From contig NZ_MULI01000009.1 of NCBI RefSeq assembly GCF_002939385.1, positions 62,001-126,000 of the forward strand: a stretch of 64,000 bases of DNA, read 5' to 3'. The notes below the pieces were generated by a model that was not told the origin of the DNA, searched no databases, and saw nothing but the letters and a program-made list of their open reading frames with translations. Both the position numbers and the translations under genes were made by a program. Shown piece after piece: positions 11,907 through 22,895 of the stretch. The stretch is from Streptomyces sp. MH60 (GTDB lineage: Bacteria > Actinomycetota > Actinomycetes > Streptomycetales > Streptomycetaceae). Position 1 is the first letter of the stretch. The number at the start of each line of letters is the position of its first letter.

Positions 11907-12341
11907 TCACGACGAGTGGCCCGTCTTTTCGGGCTTTTCGCCCTTCGGTTCGGGCTCGACGTAGAGGATCTTGGCCTTCATGTGCGCCCGCGTCTGCGCG
12001 GCGATCCACGCGAGCGTGACGGCGACCAGAGTGATCGCGAAGGACCGGGGGTTGAACAGCGTCGTGTTCTTGAACGCGGCGAGGAAGACGAACAGCAGCA
12101 GGATCTGTGCCGCGTAGAGCATCAGGCCCATCGCCTGGAAAAGGTGCGGAAGCGATTTGGCGGTGCGCTGCAGGACGTAGAGGCCGATCCCCATGAAGAG
12201 CATCGCCACCACGGTCGCGACGACGGCTCCGACCGCGCCCTTGCCGCCGGCGACCACGGCGCTGACGACGGCGGCTACAGCGCCGACGGCAGCCGTGGGC
12301 ACGGCAGCCTGAAGCAGGATCCGGACGTCATTGGACGGCAT
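11907..12341 (-). CDS. atpI: AtpI-like Fo assembly/membrane protein
   Basis: First gene of the atp operon: 144 residues with four hydrophobic segments and a charged tail (EPEPKGEKPEKTGHSS). It occupies the atpI position of actinobacterial atp operons. AtpI is thought to help c-ring assembly; the sequence itself is poorly conserved, so the name depends on context. ATG 12341 has GGAG upstream. The 272 bp before it (12342-12613) hold no gene and should carry the operon promoter, which I could not pin down. Confidence 0.75.
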   Translation of the reverse strand: MPSNDVRILLQAAVPTAAVGAVAAVVSAVVAGGKGAVGAVVATVVAMLFMGIGLYVLQRTAKSLPHLFQAMGLMLYAAQILLLFVFLAAFKNTTLFNPRSFAITLVAVTLAWIAAQTRAHMKAKILYVEPEPKGEKPEKTGHSS

Positions 12342-12613
12342 GGCGGCAACTCCGCTTTCAACACACAGGGGGCAGGTGTCGTCATGGACGAGCGTAGCCC
12401 CGGGGCGGACGGTGTCCGCACGTTCAAGAGACCGTCGCACTACGGTCCTTGGGCTCTACCCCGGGAATACTCGTGAACCGTATCACAAACTATTTGATGA
12501 GGTCTTTACCTGTGGGTGTGCTTGCTGTCACACGTGAGAGTGACAGTGCGCGTTTGTGCAATTACTGCGCCCACTTGTCTGGTAATGGGCGGGTTTCGCC
12601 CCCCTCACCTTTC

Positions 12614-13918
12614 CTACCGGCCCCGCGTACGAGGTCCGACGGCGGTCGCGCCGTTGACGCCCGCGACGCCGACGGTGACGCGCTCCCGCTCCGCGTCGTC
12701 GTCGGCGTCCGCGGCCGCCGCGGCCTCGCCCTCGGTCCGGGTGGCGGCGGCCGCCCGGCGGCGCCGGTAGCGCGGCGGCACGAAGCCCTCGGCCCAGCGG
12801 GGGGCGCGCGGGGTGAAGCGCGGCAGCAGGAGCAGGACCAGACCGATCGCGCTGAGGAAGACGACGCCCAGCACGATCCACATCGACGCCGCGTTCACCG
12901 AGTAGGCGAGCGCGCCGAACGCGATCAGCGCCGAGAAGAAGTACATGATCAGCACCGCGCGGCTGTGCGAGTGGCCGATCTCCAGCAGGCGGTGGTGCAG
13001 GTGACCCCGGTCCGCGGCGAACGGCGACTGGCCGCGCCAGGTGCGCCGCACGATCGCCAGGATCAGGTCGGCAGCCGGGATGGCGATGATGGTCAGCGGC
13101 ATCAGCAGCGGGATGTAGACCGGCACCATCTGGTGCACGGTGTTGCGCTCGGAACCGCCGAAGAGGCTGTCCGGGTCCACCTGGCCCGTGATGGAGATCG
13201 CGCTCGCCGCCAGCACCAGGCCGATCAGCATCGAGCCCGAGTCGCCCATGAAGATGCGCGCGGGATGGATGTTGTGCGGCAGGAAGCCCAGGCACATGCC
13301 CATCAGGATGGCCGCGAACAGCGAGGCGGGCGCCGCGGCCTCGATGCCGTACGAGTACCAGATCCGGTAGGCGTACATGAAGAACGCGGCCGCCGCGATG
13401 CACACCACGCCGGCCGCGAGACCGTCGAGGCCGTCCACGAAGTTGACCGCGTTGATGGTCACGACGACCAGCGCCACCGTGAGGAGCGTGCCCTGCCACT
13501 GGGTCAGCGCGACCGTGCCCACGGTCGGGATGGGCAGCCACAGGATCGTCAGACCCTGCACCACCATCACACCGGCGGCGATCATCTGACTGCCCAGCTT
13601 GATCAGGGCGTCGATCTCGAACTTGTCGTCCAGGACACCGATCAGCCAGATCAGGGCGGCGCCGGAGAGCAGCGCCCGCGGTTCGTTGGACTTCTCGAAG
13701 ACCTGGTGGAGATTGGTCAGGTGGTCGGCGACCAGCAGGCCCGCGCACAGCCCGAAGAACATGGCGATCCCGCCGAGCCGCGGAGTGGGTTCCCGGTGCA
13801 CGTCACGTGCCCGGATCTCCGGCATCGCTCCCGCCACGATCGCGAACTTCCGTACCGGCCCTGTCAGCAGATACGTCACCGCGGCCGTGACGCAGAGCGT
13901 CAGCAGGTATTCACGCAC
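12614..13918 (-). CDS. WecA/MraY-family undecaprenyl-phosphate sugar-1-phosphate transferase
   Basis: Polytopic enzyme that transfers a HexNAc-1-phosphate from a UDP-sugar to undecaprenyl (or decaprenyl) phosphate, the first step of a cell-wall glycopolymer or linkage unit. Family motifs: HREPTPRLGG, IGVLDDKFEID (Mg-binding Asp pair), NAVNFVDGLDGLAAG and the cytoplasmic His motif DRGHLHHRLLEIGHS. About ten or eleven hydrophobic segments, then a basic and acidic tail (about 70 residues) that is low complexity. GTG 13918 has GGGGAAG just upstream; a GTG four codons earlier is the alternative. It sits upstream of the atp operon in a conserved order. Confidence 0.86.
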   Translation of the reverse strand: MREYLLTLCVTAAVTYLLTGPVRKFAIVAGAMPEIRARDVHREPTPRLGGIAMFFGLCAGLLVADHLTNLHQVFEKSNEPRALLSGAALIWLIGVLDDKFEIDALIKLGSQMIAAGVMVVQGLTILWLPIPTVGTVALTQWQGTLLTVALVVVTINAVNFVDGLDGLAAGVVCIAAAAFFMYAYRIWYSYGIEAAAPASLFAAILMGMCLGFLPHNIHPARIFMGDSGSMLIGLVLAASAISITGQVDPDSLFGGSERNTVHQMVPVYIPLLMPLTIIAIPAADLILAIVRRTWRGQSPFAADRGHLHHRLLEIGHSHSRAVLIMYFFSALIAFGALAYSVNAASMWIVLGVVFLSAIGLVLLLLPRFTPRAPRWAEGFVPPRYRRRRAAAATRTEGEAAAAADADDDAERERVTVGVAGVNGATAVGPRTRGR

Positions 13919-14048
13919 GGGCTTCCCCACAGGTCTCGCTGGCCATTCCCGGCCTCACAGCCTAGCGATGCAGGCATATGGATGAGGACTTCCGGGTAGC
14001 GACGATGGTTGCACGTGTGGCTGTGCACGCGTGTGCGCCTACCCTGCC

Positions 14049-15305
<1,257 letters not shown>

Positions 15306-15365
15306 GGTGCGCTCCGGGCATGCGTCGACGGTGACGTACGACCAATGTAGGCCCGCAAGCCCCAC

Positions 15366-15631
15366 CCCGCCTCACGCCCGCACCGGAGCCCCCGTCAGCG
15401 CCTCATGACCCGAACCCTGTCCCTGACGCGCCTCACGCCCGCGCCCGAACCCCCGTCAGCGCCGTCACCACGGGGGCCCCGGTCCCTGACGCGCCCCTCG
15501 CACCGCTCGGCCCCGGCGGGCCTCCCGGGCTTCGCGACGCTGCGGCGGACTCCGTCCACCGACTCACGGGCCCGGAGACCGCCCCGCCTCACGCCCGCGC
15601 CCGAACCCCCGTCAGCGCCGTCACCACGGGG
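15366..15631. repeat. Duplicated 3' end of the phosphatase-like gene
   Basis: A 47-bp sequence at 15429-15475 is repeated exactly at 15585-15631, where the second copy is the last 43 bp of the phosphatase-like coding region plus four bases beyond it. A third, diverged copy begins near 15369. The 220-bp non-coding stretch between the glyA start and this gene is therefore made largely of decaying copies of the neighbouring gene end. No other feature is visible in it. Confidence 0.7.
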
Positions 15632-16269
15632 TCGAGTGCCTGGTGTATCTCCTCGCCGATCGACCGGAAGAAGGTCAGCGGGGCGCCGTACGGGTCGTAC
15701 ACCTCGTCCGCCTCCACCGTGGGGGCCAGGAGCCACCCGCGCAGCGCGGCGGCCGCGCGGACCAGGGCACGGGCGCGGGTGACCACGCCGTCCTCCAGGG
15801 GAGGCAGCGTCGCCGGGTCGATGGCGTTCACCAGGCGGGTGAACTCCTTCAGGGTGAAGGTGCGCAGGCCCGCCGAGTGGCCCATGGAGATGACCTGCGC
15901 CCGGTGGTCGCGGGTCGCGGTGAGCACCAGGTCGGCGCGGACCACGTGTTCGTCGAGCAGCTCGCGGCCGGTGAAGCCGGCGGGGTCGGCGCCGAAGTCC
16001 GTGAGGACCGTCTCGGCGTTCGCCTCCATGGGGGCGCCTTCGTGGCCCCAGGTGCCGGCGCTCTCCACGATCAGGCCGCCGCCCAGCACGCCGAGCCGCT
16101 CCTGCACCGCGTGCCGGGTCAGCCGCTCGGTGATGGGCGAGCGGCAGACGTTTCCGGTGCTGACGTGGAGGATGCGGAAGCTGTCGCGCGGGAGTCCGAC
16201 GAACGTGGTCGTGATCTCCGCGGCGCGTTCCCCGTTGCCTATGCCACGCCCCGTCTCAGGGGCCGTCAA
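15589..16269 (-). CDS. Low-molecular-weight protein-tyrosine-phosphatase-like protein, nucleophile Cys replaced
   Basis: The 226 residues match the LMW-PTP fold. The P-loop reads HVSTGNVCRSP, whereas the family loop is V-C-x-G-N-x-C-R-S: the first, catalytic Cys is Ser (residue 37, AGC codon), while the second Cys and the Arg remain. The late general-acid motif is kept as VYDPYG. The TTG start overlaps the stop of tsaC (TTGA), and the N-terminus carries an extra ~30 residues. Classical phosphatase activity is doubtful; a phospho-residue binding role or altered chemistry is possible. The fold call is firm, the activity is not. Confidence 0.8.
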   Translation of the reverse strand: MTAPETGRGIGNGERAAEITTTFVGLPRDSFRILHVSTGNVCRSPITERLTRHAVQERLGVLGGGLIVESAGTWGHEGAPMEANAETVLTDFGADPAGFTGRELLDEHVVRADLVLTATRDHRAQVISMGHSAGLRTFTLKEFTRLVNAIDPATLPPLEDGVVTRARALVRAAAALRGWLLAPTVEADEVYDPYGAPLTFFRSIGEEIHQALDPVVTALTGVRARA

Positions 16270-16913
16270 TTCGCCACCTCGAGGTCGGGTACCACCTTGC
16301 GCAGCTCCTCCGCGGACAGCGCGCCCGCGCGCAGCAGGACGGGCACCTCGCGGGTGACGTCGACGATGGACGACGGGACGATGCCGGGCGTGGGCCCGCC
16401 GTCGAGGTAGACGGAGACGGAGTCGCCGAGCATCTGCTGGGCGGCGTCGCAGTCCTCGGGGGCCGGGTGGCCGGTCAGGTTGGCGGAGGAGACGGCCATC
16501 GGGCCGACCTCGGTGAGCAGCTCGATGGCGACGGGGTGCAGCGGCATCCGCACGGCGACCGTGCCGCGGGTCTCGCCGAGGTCCCACTGCAGCGACGGCT
16601 GGTGCTTGGCGACCAGGGTCAGCGCGCCCGGCCAGAACGCGTCGACCAGCTCCCAGGCCATCTCGGAGAAGTCCGTGACCAGGCCGTGCAGGGTGTTCGG
16701 CGAGCCGATGAGGACCGGGGAGGGCATGTTGCGGCCGCGCCCCTTGGCCTCCAGCAGGTCGCCGACGGCCTCCGCGGTGAAGGCGTCCGCGCCGATGCCG
16801 TACACGGTGTCCGTCGGCAGCACCACGAGCTCGCCACGGCGGACGGCGGACGCTGCCTCGCGCAGACCGGTCACTCGGTCGGTCGAGTCGTTGGTGTCGT
16901 ATCGCCGTGCCAT
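16266..16913 (-). CDS. tsaC: Threonylcarbamoyl-AMP synthase (Sua5/YrdC/YciO)
   Basis: Makes L-threonylcarbamoyl-AMP from Thr, bicarbonate and ATP, the first step of t6A37 tRNA modification. The 215-residue protein is a single YrdC domain: GELVVLPTDTVYGIGADA near the N-terminus, KGRGRNMPSPVLIG, and PMAVSSANLTGHPAP are the family signatures. ATG 16913 directly follows the stop of a 19-codon frame (TAAATG) that itself begins at the prmC stop, so the prmC-tsaC-phosphatase genes appear translationally coupled. Confidence 0.93.
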   Translation of the reverse strand: MARRYDTNDSTDRVTGLREAASAVRRGELVVLPTDTVYGIGADAFTAEAVGDLLEAKGRGRNMPSPVLIGSPNTLHGLVTDFSEMAWELVDAFWPGALTLVAKHQPSLQWDLGETRGTVAVRMPLHPVAIELLTEVGPMAVSSANLTGHPAPEDCDAAQQMLGDSVSVYLDGGPTPGIVPSSIVDVTREVPVLLRAGALSAEELRKVVPDLEVAN

Positions 16914-16973
16914 TTAGCGGGCCTCCTCGTACACGTACTGCGGGATCGAAGTCAGCGGGGTGCGGTCGCTCAC
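16914..16973 (-). CDS. Candidate 19-codon coupling ORF between prmC and tsaC
   Basis: A GTG at 16973 overlaps the prmC TGA (GTGA) and opens a frame of 19 residues, VSDRTPLTSIPQYVYEEAR, ending in TAA that abuts the tsaC ATG (TAAATG). The GAGGAGG that serves as the tsaC ribosome site lies inside it. It could be a real micropeptide or simply a device that carries ribosomes from prmC to tsaC. Nothing in the peptide suggests a function. Confidence 0.4.
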   Translation of the reverse strand: MSDRTPLTSIPQYVYEEAR

Positions 16974-17815
16974 GGCAGTGCCTTGCGGGCGGTCGCGAAC
17001 CTGGGCCGGTTGTTGAGGTCGGGGTGGTCGGCCGCGTCGGCCCAGCCCCGCTCCTCGGTGAAGATCCACGGCACCTGGCCGCCCTGGGTGTCGGCGTGCT
17101 CGACGACGACCACGCCGCCGGGGCGCAGCAGCCGGTGCGCGGTGCGTTCCAGGCCGCGGATCAGGTCGAGGCCGTCCTCGCCGGAGAACAGGGCCAGCTC
17201 GGGATCGTGGTCGCGGGCCTCGGGGGCGACGTACTCCCACTCGGTGAGCGGGATGTACGGCGGGTTGGAGACGACCAGGTCGACCTGGCCGTCGAGGTCC
17301 GGGAAGGCGGTGAGGGCGTCTCCCTGGCGCAGGTCGACCCTGGACCCCTCCATGTTCTTGCGCGTCCATCTGAGGGCGTCCTCGGACAGCTCCACGGCGT
17401 GCACGCGGGAGCGCGGCACCTCCTGGGCGAGCGCGAGCGCGATGGCGCCGGAGCCGGTGCACAGGTCGACGATGCACGGTTCGACGACGTCCATGGCGCG
17501 CACCGCGTCTATGGCCCAGCCGACGACCGACTCGGTCTCGGGGCGGGGCACGAAGACGCCGGGGCCGACCTGGAGCTCCAGGTAGCGGAAGTAGGCGCGG
17601 CCGGTGATGTGCTGGAGCGGCTCGCGCGCCTCACGCCGGGCGACGACCTCCCAGTACCGGGCGTCGAACTCCGCGTCCGGCACGGTGTGCAGCTCGCCCC
17701 GCTTGACGCCGTGCAGATACGCGGCGAGTTCCTCCGCGTCGGTGCGCGGCGAGGGCACGCCGGCGTCGGCCAGCCGCTGGGTGGCCTGGGCCACCTCCAT
17801 GAGCAGCAGGTTCAC
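16970..17815 (-). CDS. prmC: Peptide chain release factor N5-glutamine methyltransferase
   Basis: SAM-dependent enzyme that methylates the GGQ glutamine of RF1 and RF2. At 281 residues it shows the PrmC N-terminal helical domain, the FxRPETE-type motif (VFVPRPETESVV), the SAM loop VDLCTGSGAIALALA and the NPPY catalytic motif at residues 184-187. Its substrate gene prfA lies immediately upstream, 51 bp away, the usual arrangement. Confidence 0.95.
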   Translation of the reverse strand: MNLLLMEVAQATQRLADAGVPSPRTDAEELAAYLHGVKRGELHTVPDAEFDARYWEVVARREAREPLQHITGRAYFRYLELQVGPGVFVPRPETESVVGWAIDAVRAMDVVEPCIVDLCTGSGAIALALAQEVPRSRVHAVELSEDALRWTRKNMEGSRVDLRQGDALTAFPDLDGQVDLVVSNPPYIPLTEWEYVAPEARDHDPELALFSGEDGLDLIRGLERTAHRLLRPGGVVVVEHADTQGGQVPWIFTEERGWADAADHPDLNNRPRFATARKALP

Positions 17816-17866
17816 GCTGGTCCTCCGGGGCTGAGCTGTGGTCCGGTGCGGGTGGTGCGGCGGTGC

Positions 17867-18943
<1,077 letters not shown>

Positions 18944-19052
18944 CTTGGGCTCCTGCTTACTGCTTGGGAAGGGGAAGGCGGGCGACCAAAAACGCCGGTC
19001 CCGGCGCTCCCCGGGGAGGGGATGCGGCCGTGGACCGGCGGTTGGAGGCTCG

Positions 19053-19274
19053 CTACTTCTTGGAGCCGGCAGCCTTGCCGAAGCGGGCCTCGAAGCGGGC
19101 CACGCGGCCACCGGTGTCGAGGATCTTCTGCTTGCCCGTGTAGAACGGGTGGCACTCGGAGCAGACCTCGGCCCGGATGGTGCCGGACTCGATGGTGCTA
19201 CGGGTGGTGAACGACGCGCCACAGGTGCAGCTGACCTGCGTCTCGACGTACTCGGGGTGGATGTCGCGCTTCAA
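19053..19274 (-). CDS. rpmE: 50S ribosomal protein L31 (zinc-binding form)
   Basis: The 73-residue large-subunit protein has Cys16, Cys18, Cys38 and Cys41, so it is the zinc ribbon (C+) form rather than the Zur-regulated C- form. The TTG start at 19274 is supported by AGGAGA upstream and the conserved KRDIHPEY start. Placement upstream of prfA is typical. Confidence 0.95.
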   Translation of the reverse strand: MKRDIHPEYVETQVSCTCGASFTTRSTIESGTIRAEVCSECHPFYTGKQKILDTGGRVARFEARFGKAAGSKK

Positions 19275-19398
19275 GGTGTCTCCTACTGTTCCGGGAGGGC
19301 GCCGGGTCGCAGCCGCGGGATGCGGAAGCGTGAACCGGAGCCGACGTACCAGTCTGCCAGGACTGGCGTCATCCCCCAAAACCGGGGGGCGGCGTGAA

Positions 19399-20547
19399 CT
19401 ATTCCCCGGTGTTGACGACGCCCTTGGCCTCGCCGGTGGCCGTGCCCTCCGTGGCCGACTCCGGGATCGGGCGGTCGTTCCGCAGGGCCGTCCAGACCTG
19501 CTGGGCCTTGTCCTTCTCGACCAGGACGCGGTTGGCGTCGGCGGGGTCGTAGATCACCGGCATGGTGGCCATGTGCATCTTGTCCGGGCCGATGCCCTTC
19601 AGACCGCTCGCGAAGGACATCAGGGAGTTCACCGAGCCCAGGTCGGAGTCGGTGGTGACGGTCTTGGTGGCGGTGTCGGCGATGTCGTACAGCTTCTTGG
19701 GGTTGCCGAGCAGGCCGATGTCCTTGACCTGGTGGACGAGGGCCTTGACGAAGGCCTGCTGGAGCTGGATGCGGCCGAGGTCCGAGCCGTCGCCGACGCC
19801 GTGCCGGGTGCGGACCAGGCCGAGGGCCTGCTCGCCGTCGAGCCGGTGGGTGCCGGCCGTGAGGTCGAGGTGGCTGTCGGGGTCCTTGATGTCCGCGGTG
19901 GTGGTGACCTGGACGCCGCCGAGGTCGTCGATGAGGTTCTGGAAGCCGCTGAAGTCGACCTCCAGGTAGTGGTCCATGCGCAGGCCGCTCATCGACTCGA
20001 CGGTCTTGACGGCGCAGGCGGCGCCGCCGGTGGAGTAGGCGGAGTTGAACATCACGCCGTCGGCGGCGGGGTGCTCGGCGCCGTCGGTGTCGGTGCAGTC
20101 GGGCCGGTCGATGAGGGTGTCGCGCGGGATGGAGACCACGCTGGCCTTCTTGTGGCCCTTGTAGACGTGCACGATCATCGCCGTGTCCGAGCGGGCGGTG
20201 CCGTCGTCGGTGCCGCCGCCGAGCTTCTTGTTGCCGCCGGAGCGGGTGTCGGAGCCCAGGACCAGGATGTTCTCCGAGCCGTTGTCGGCCTTCTCGGGCC
20301 GGTCGGCGCCGAGCGCCTGGTCGATGTCGACGCTCGTGAGGTTGCCGTTGAGCTTGAAGTACAGGACTCCGGCTCCGGTGCCGCCCAGGACCACGATGCC
20401 CGCGGCGCTCCAGGCCGCGACGAGCAGGGCCTTGCGCCGCTTGGCCGTGGGCTTGCGGCGGCGGCCCTTGCCCCGGCGGCCGTGGCCGGGGGCGGGGGAC
20501 TGGCCGGGGCCGGGTATCGCGGGATCCGGCGTGCTCTCGGCGGACAT
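19399..20547 (-). CDS. LytR-CpsA-Psr (LCP) family glycopolymer ligase
   Basis: Membrane-anchored enzyme family that transfers teichoic-acid-like or other glycopolymers from lipid carriers to peptidoglycan. The 382 residues have a basic, Pro/Gly-rich cytoplasmic tail, one membrane helix (about 41-64), then the LCP domain with [29 protein letters not shown] and LGLVRTRH, which include the conserved Asp and Arg residues. The WecA-like transferase a few genes away could supply the lipid-linked substrate, but that link is only inferred. Confidence 0.9.
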   Translation of the reverse strand: MSAESTPDPAIPGPGQSPAPGHGRRGKGRRRKPTAKRRKALLVAAWSAAGIVVLGGTGAGVLYFKLNGNLTSVDIDQALGADRPEKADNGSENILVLGSDTRSGGNKKLGGGTDDGTARSDTAMIVHVYKGHKKASVVSIPRDTLIDRPDCTDTDGAEHPAADGVMFNSAYSTGGAACAVKTVESMSGLRMDHYLEVDFSGFQNLIDDLGGVQVTTTADIKDPDSHLDLTAGTHRLDGEQALGLVRTRHGVGDGSDLGRIQLQQAFVKALVHQVKDIGLLGNPKKLYDIADTATKTVTTDSDLGSVNSLMSFASGLKGIGPDKMHMATMPVIYDPADANRVLVEKDKAQQVWTALRNDRPIPESATEGTATGEAKGVVNTGE

Positions 20548-20894
20548 GGGCTCCTCGGTGTTCGTCCGGTCGGTTACCCCCTGCGCTCAGGGTCGGGTCG
20601 GTCGGCTCCGCGGATTCGGCGCCGGTACCTCACCATGGTCCCTCCGTAGCTCAGACGGCGGAACTCGGGACAGGGTTGCACAACGGTCTGTGGCGACCCG
20701 GTGGGGAAACGGTGACGGAGCGTGTTCGGCGCGCCGGGGCTCGCTGCGCTGACCTGGGAATCCGCGTCCACCGGTCCGGCCCCGCCGGGGCACCGGCCGG
20801 GCCGCGGCGTGTGGTGAAGCTCGCAGCCCGGGGCCCGGTGAACGGCGAGGGGGCCGCCCCCCGGAGTGGAGGCGGCCCCGCGGGGATCGTTCGC
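20548..20894. other. Intergenic region between LCP gene and serine protease gene
   Basis: About 350 bp without a supported gene. It should hold the promoter of the LCP gene (minus strand). At its left-hand, low-coordinate end lie the LCP start signals, and at the high-coordinate end the terminator hairpin after the protease gene. Confidence 0.5.
20850..20879 (-). terminator. Hairpin downstream of the serine protease gene
   Basis: GGGGCCGCC at 20850-20858 pairs with GGCGGCCCC at 20871-20879: a 9-bp GC-only stem with a 12-nt loop, 15 bp beyond the protease stop. There is no T-run, as is common for Streptomyces terminators. Confidence 0.55.
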
Positions 20895-22685
20895 TCAGCC
20901 GAAGAGGTTGAACGCGTTCCAGCCGCCGCCGACCCGGACCCGGGCCTTGAACGTGGCCGTGCCCGACTTGCCGGTGCCCTTGTACAGCCACATCACACCG
21001 GAGCTGTCGCGGGCCAGCAGGTCGGGCCTGCCGTCCCCGGTGATGTCACCGGCGGTGGCGAGGGCGCCGTAGGCGTTCCAGCCGCCGCCGACCCTGACCC
21101 GGCTGCCGAGCGCCGGCGCGGCCTTCCCGGTGCCCGGGTACAGCCACAGGACGCCCGAGCCGTCCCGCGCCAGCAGGTCGGGCCTGCCGTCGCGGTTGTA
21201 GTCGCCCTTGCCGGTGATCGTGTACGCGCCCCAGCCGCCGCCGATCCGGACGCGGCTGCCGAAGGTGCCGTCGCCCTTGCCGGGGTAGAGCCACAGGACG
21301 CCGTCCTTGTCCTTGGCGACCAGGTCGGGCAGCGCGTCGCCGGAGAGGTCGCCCGGGACGCGGAGGTCCTTCATCGCGTTCCAGCCGCCGCCGACCCGGA
21401 TCGACTCGTAGCTGTCGACCCCGTCGAAGGCGAGGGTGTACAGCACGCCGTCCGAGGCGCGGTACACGTAGTCCTGGTAGAAGTCGCGGTCCAGGTCTCC
21501 CTGGCGCACCAGGTTCACCCCGCCCCAGTCGCCGAGCGAGAGGCGGTTGGCCAGGTAGGGCGCTCCGTCGCCGACGGAGTAGTACTCGTACGCCTCCCCG
21601 CCGGGGGTGCGTGCGAACAGGTCCGCCAGGCCGTCGAAGTCGAGGTCGGAGTCGTCGACGCGGGAGTTGACCTCGCCGACGTAGGAGCTGACCTTGGCGT
21701 AGACGGCGTAGGCGCCCGAGGCGACGCAGTCCTCGACGCCCCAGGACACCACACCGGCGATCCGGCCGTTGACCACGAGCGGGCCGCCGGAGTCGCCGTT
21801 GCACGGGGAGACCGTACCGGCGTCCTGGCCGGCGGCCGGGTCACCGGCGCAGGCCATCTGGCCGGGCGCGAAGTCGGAGCCCCAGTACGAGGTGCAGGAG
21901 GCGTCCGAGCGCATCGGCACGGTCGCCTTCCTCAGCGTCGGCGAGATCTCCTGGCTGGTGGAGCTGGTGCGCCCCCAGCCGTACACCGTCGCCGGGGTCC
22001 CGTTGGCGTAGGAGGCGGTGTCGCCGCTCGTCGTGGGCCGCAGGGTCTTGTACGGCAGCGCCTCGGTCAGCGTGAGCACCGCCAGGTCACCGCCCGAGGT
22101 GCTGCTCGGCCGGTACGTGGGATTGACCCACTGGCGCCATACCCCGGCGGGCCGGCCGCCGTGCAGGCCCGTGTCGTCGGGCAGTTGGGCGGTGCCGGCG
22201 ACGATGGTTCCGTGTTCCGTCCAGTCCAGGCCGTACACGCAGTGCGCGGCGGTCAGGACCTTCGCCGGGGCCACCAGGGTGCCGCCGCAGAAGTAGCCCT
22301 CGTCGTCGGCGGGGTCGTCGTTGCCCTTGTCGTCGTAGTAGTGCAGCTGCACCATCCACGGCGCCTCGGAGATCGACGCGTCCTTGCCGCCGATGATCTT
22401 CGGGTCGACCCGGCCGGACGGGGCCCCGGCGCTCGGACCGGCCTCCGGCTGCGCGCCGGGAGCGGTCGCGGTGCCGTTCCTGAGGGCGGCCCCGGAGTCC
22501 TGGGCGCGCTGCGTCAGCTCGGCGTGGGACGCGGCGGCGGGTCGTTCGGTGACGGCCGGCCGGGGCGGGACGGGGGTCCCGCCGGACGCCTGGGCGGGGA
22601 CGGCCGCGAGGACCGCGCCCGACAGGGCGAGTGCGGCGGTGGCCGCGGGAAGAGCCAGGCGGGCTCTTCGAGGGGTAGATGTCAC
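20895..22685 (-). CDS. Secreted trypsin-like serine protease with C-terminal FG-GAP/VCBS-type repeats
   Basis: A 596-residue secreted protein: signal peptide (about 1-34), a Pro/Ala-rich pro-region, then a chymotrypsin-fold domain from IIGGKDASI (about 97) with the triad His148 (TAAHC), Asp200 (GGDLAVL) and Ser299 (NGDSGGP). From about residue 345 four or five repeats of about 50 residues follow, each with a D-x-D-x-D-G calcium-like loop, LLARD, LWLYPG and RVGGGWNA. Such repeats form a beta-propeller that may bind glycans or substrate. Similar trypsin-propeller proteins are common in Streptomyces. Upstream, 22686-22895 is non-coding. Confidence 0.92.
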   Translation of the reverse strand: MTSTPRRARLALPAATAALALSGAVLAAVPAQASGGTPVPPRPAVTERPAAASHAELTQRAQDSGAALRNGTATAPGAQPEAGPSAGAPSGRVDPKIIGGKDASISEAPWMVQLHYYDDKGNDDPADDEGYFCGGTLVAPAKVLTAAHCVYGLDWTEHGTIVAGTAQLPDDTGLHGGRPAGVWRQWVNPTYRPSSTSGGDLAVLTLTEALPYKTLRPTTSGDTASYANGTPATVYGWGRTSSTSQEISPTLRKATVPMRSDASCTSYWGSDFAPGQMACAGDPAAGQDAGTVSPCNGDSGGPLVVNGRIAGVVSWGVEDCVASGAYAVYAKVSSYVGEVNSRVDDSDLDFDGLADLFARTPGGEAYEYYSVGDGAPYLANRLSLGDWGGVNLVRQGDLDRDFYQDYVYRASDGVLYTLAFDGVDSYESIRVGGGWNAMKDLRVPGDLSGDALPDLVAKDKDGVLWLYPGKGDGTFGSRVRIGGGWGAYTITGKGDYNRDGRPDLLARDGSGVLWLYPGTGKAAPALGSRVRVGGGWNAYGALATAGDITGDGRPDLLARDSSGVMWLYKGTGKSGTATFKARVRVGGGWNAFNLFG

Positions 22686-22895
22686 TCAGGTCTCCTGTCG
22701 CGGTAGACGCAGGCAGGAGAGAACAGCCCCTGGGTGCGGGCCCGTGAAGGCAGCACTGATCACCCTGTGGGCGTATCCGAAAATACGTTCCCCCCCACTG
22801 CGGTGCGCTGATCCTACAAGCCCGGCAAGCCGGAAGTCCCGCCCCGTCACCGGTGTGACGAAGCGGGACTTCCGTACGGCTGTCGGGCCGGTGAC

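Noticed and set aside
15395..15736. Small Gly/Asp-rich frame in the glyA spacer
   Set aside because: It reads through the duplicated gene end out of frame; composition is that of GC-rich shadow sequence.
20895..21650. Repeated sequence that could be mistaken for a repeat array or CRISPR
   Set aside because: The repeats are the codons for GGGWNA/LLARD/LWLYPG units of a beta-propeller in the protease, diverged and without spacers.
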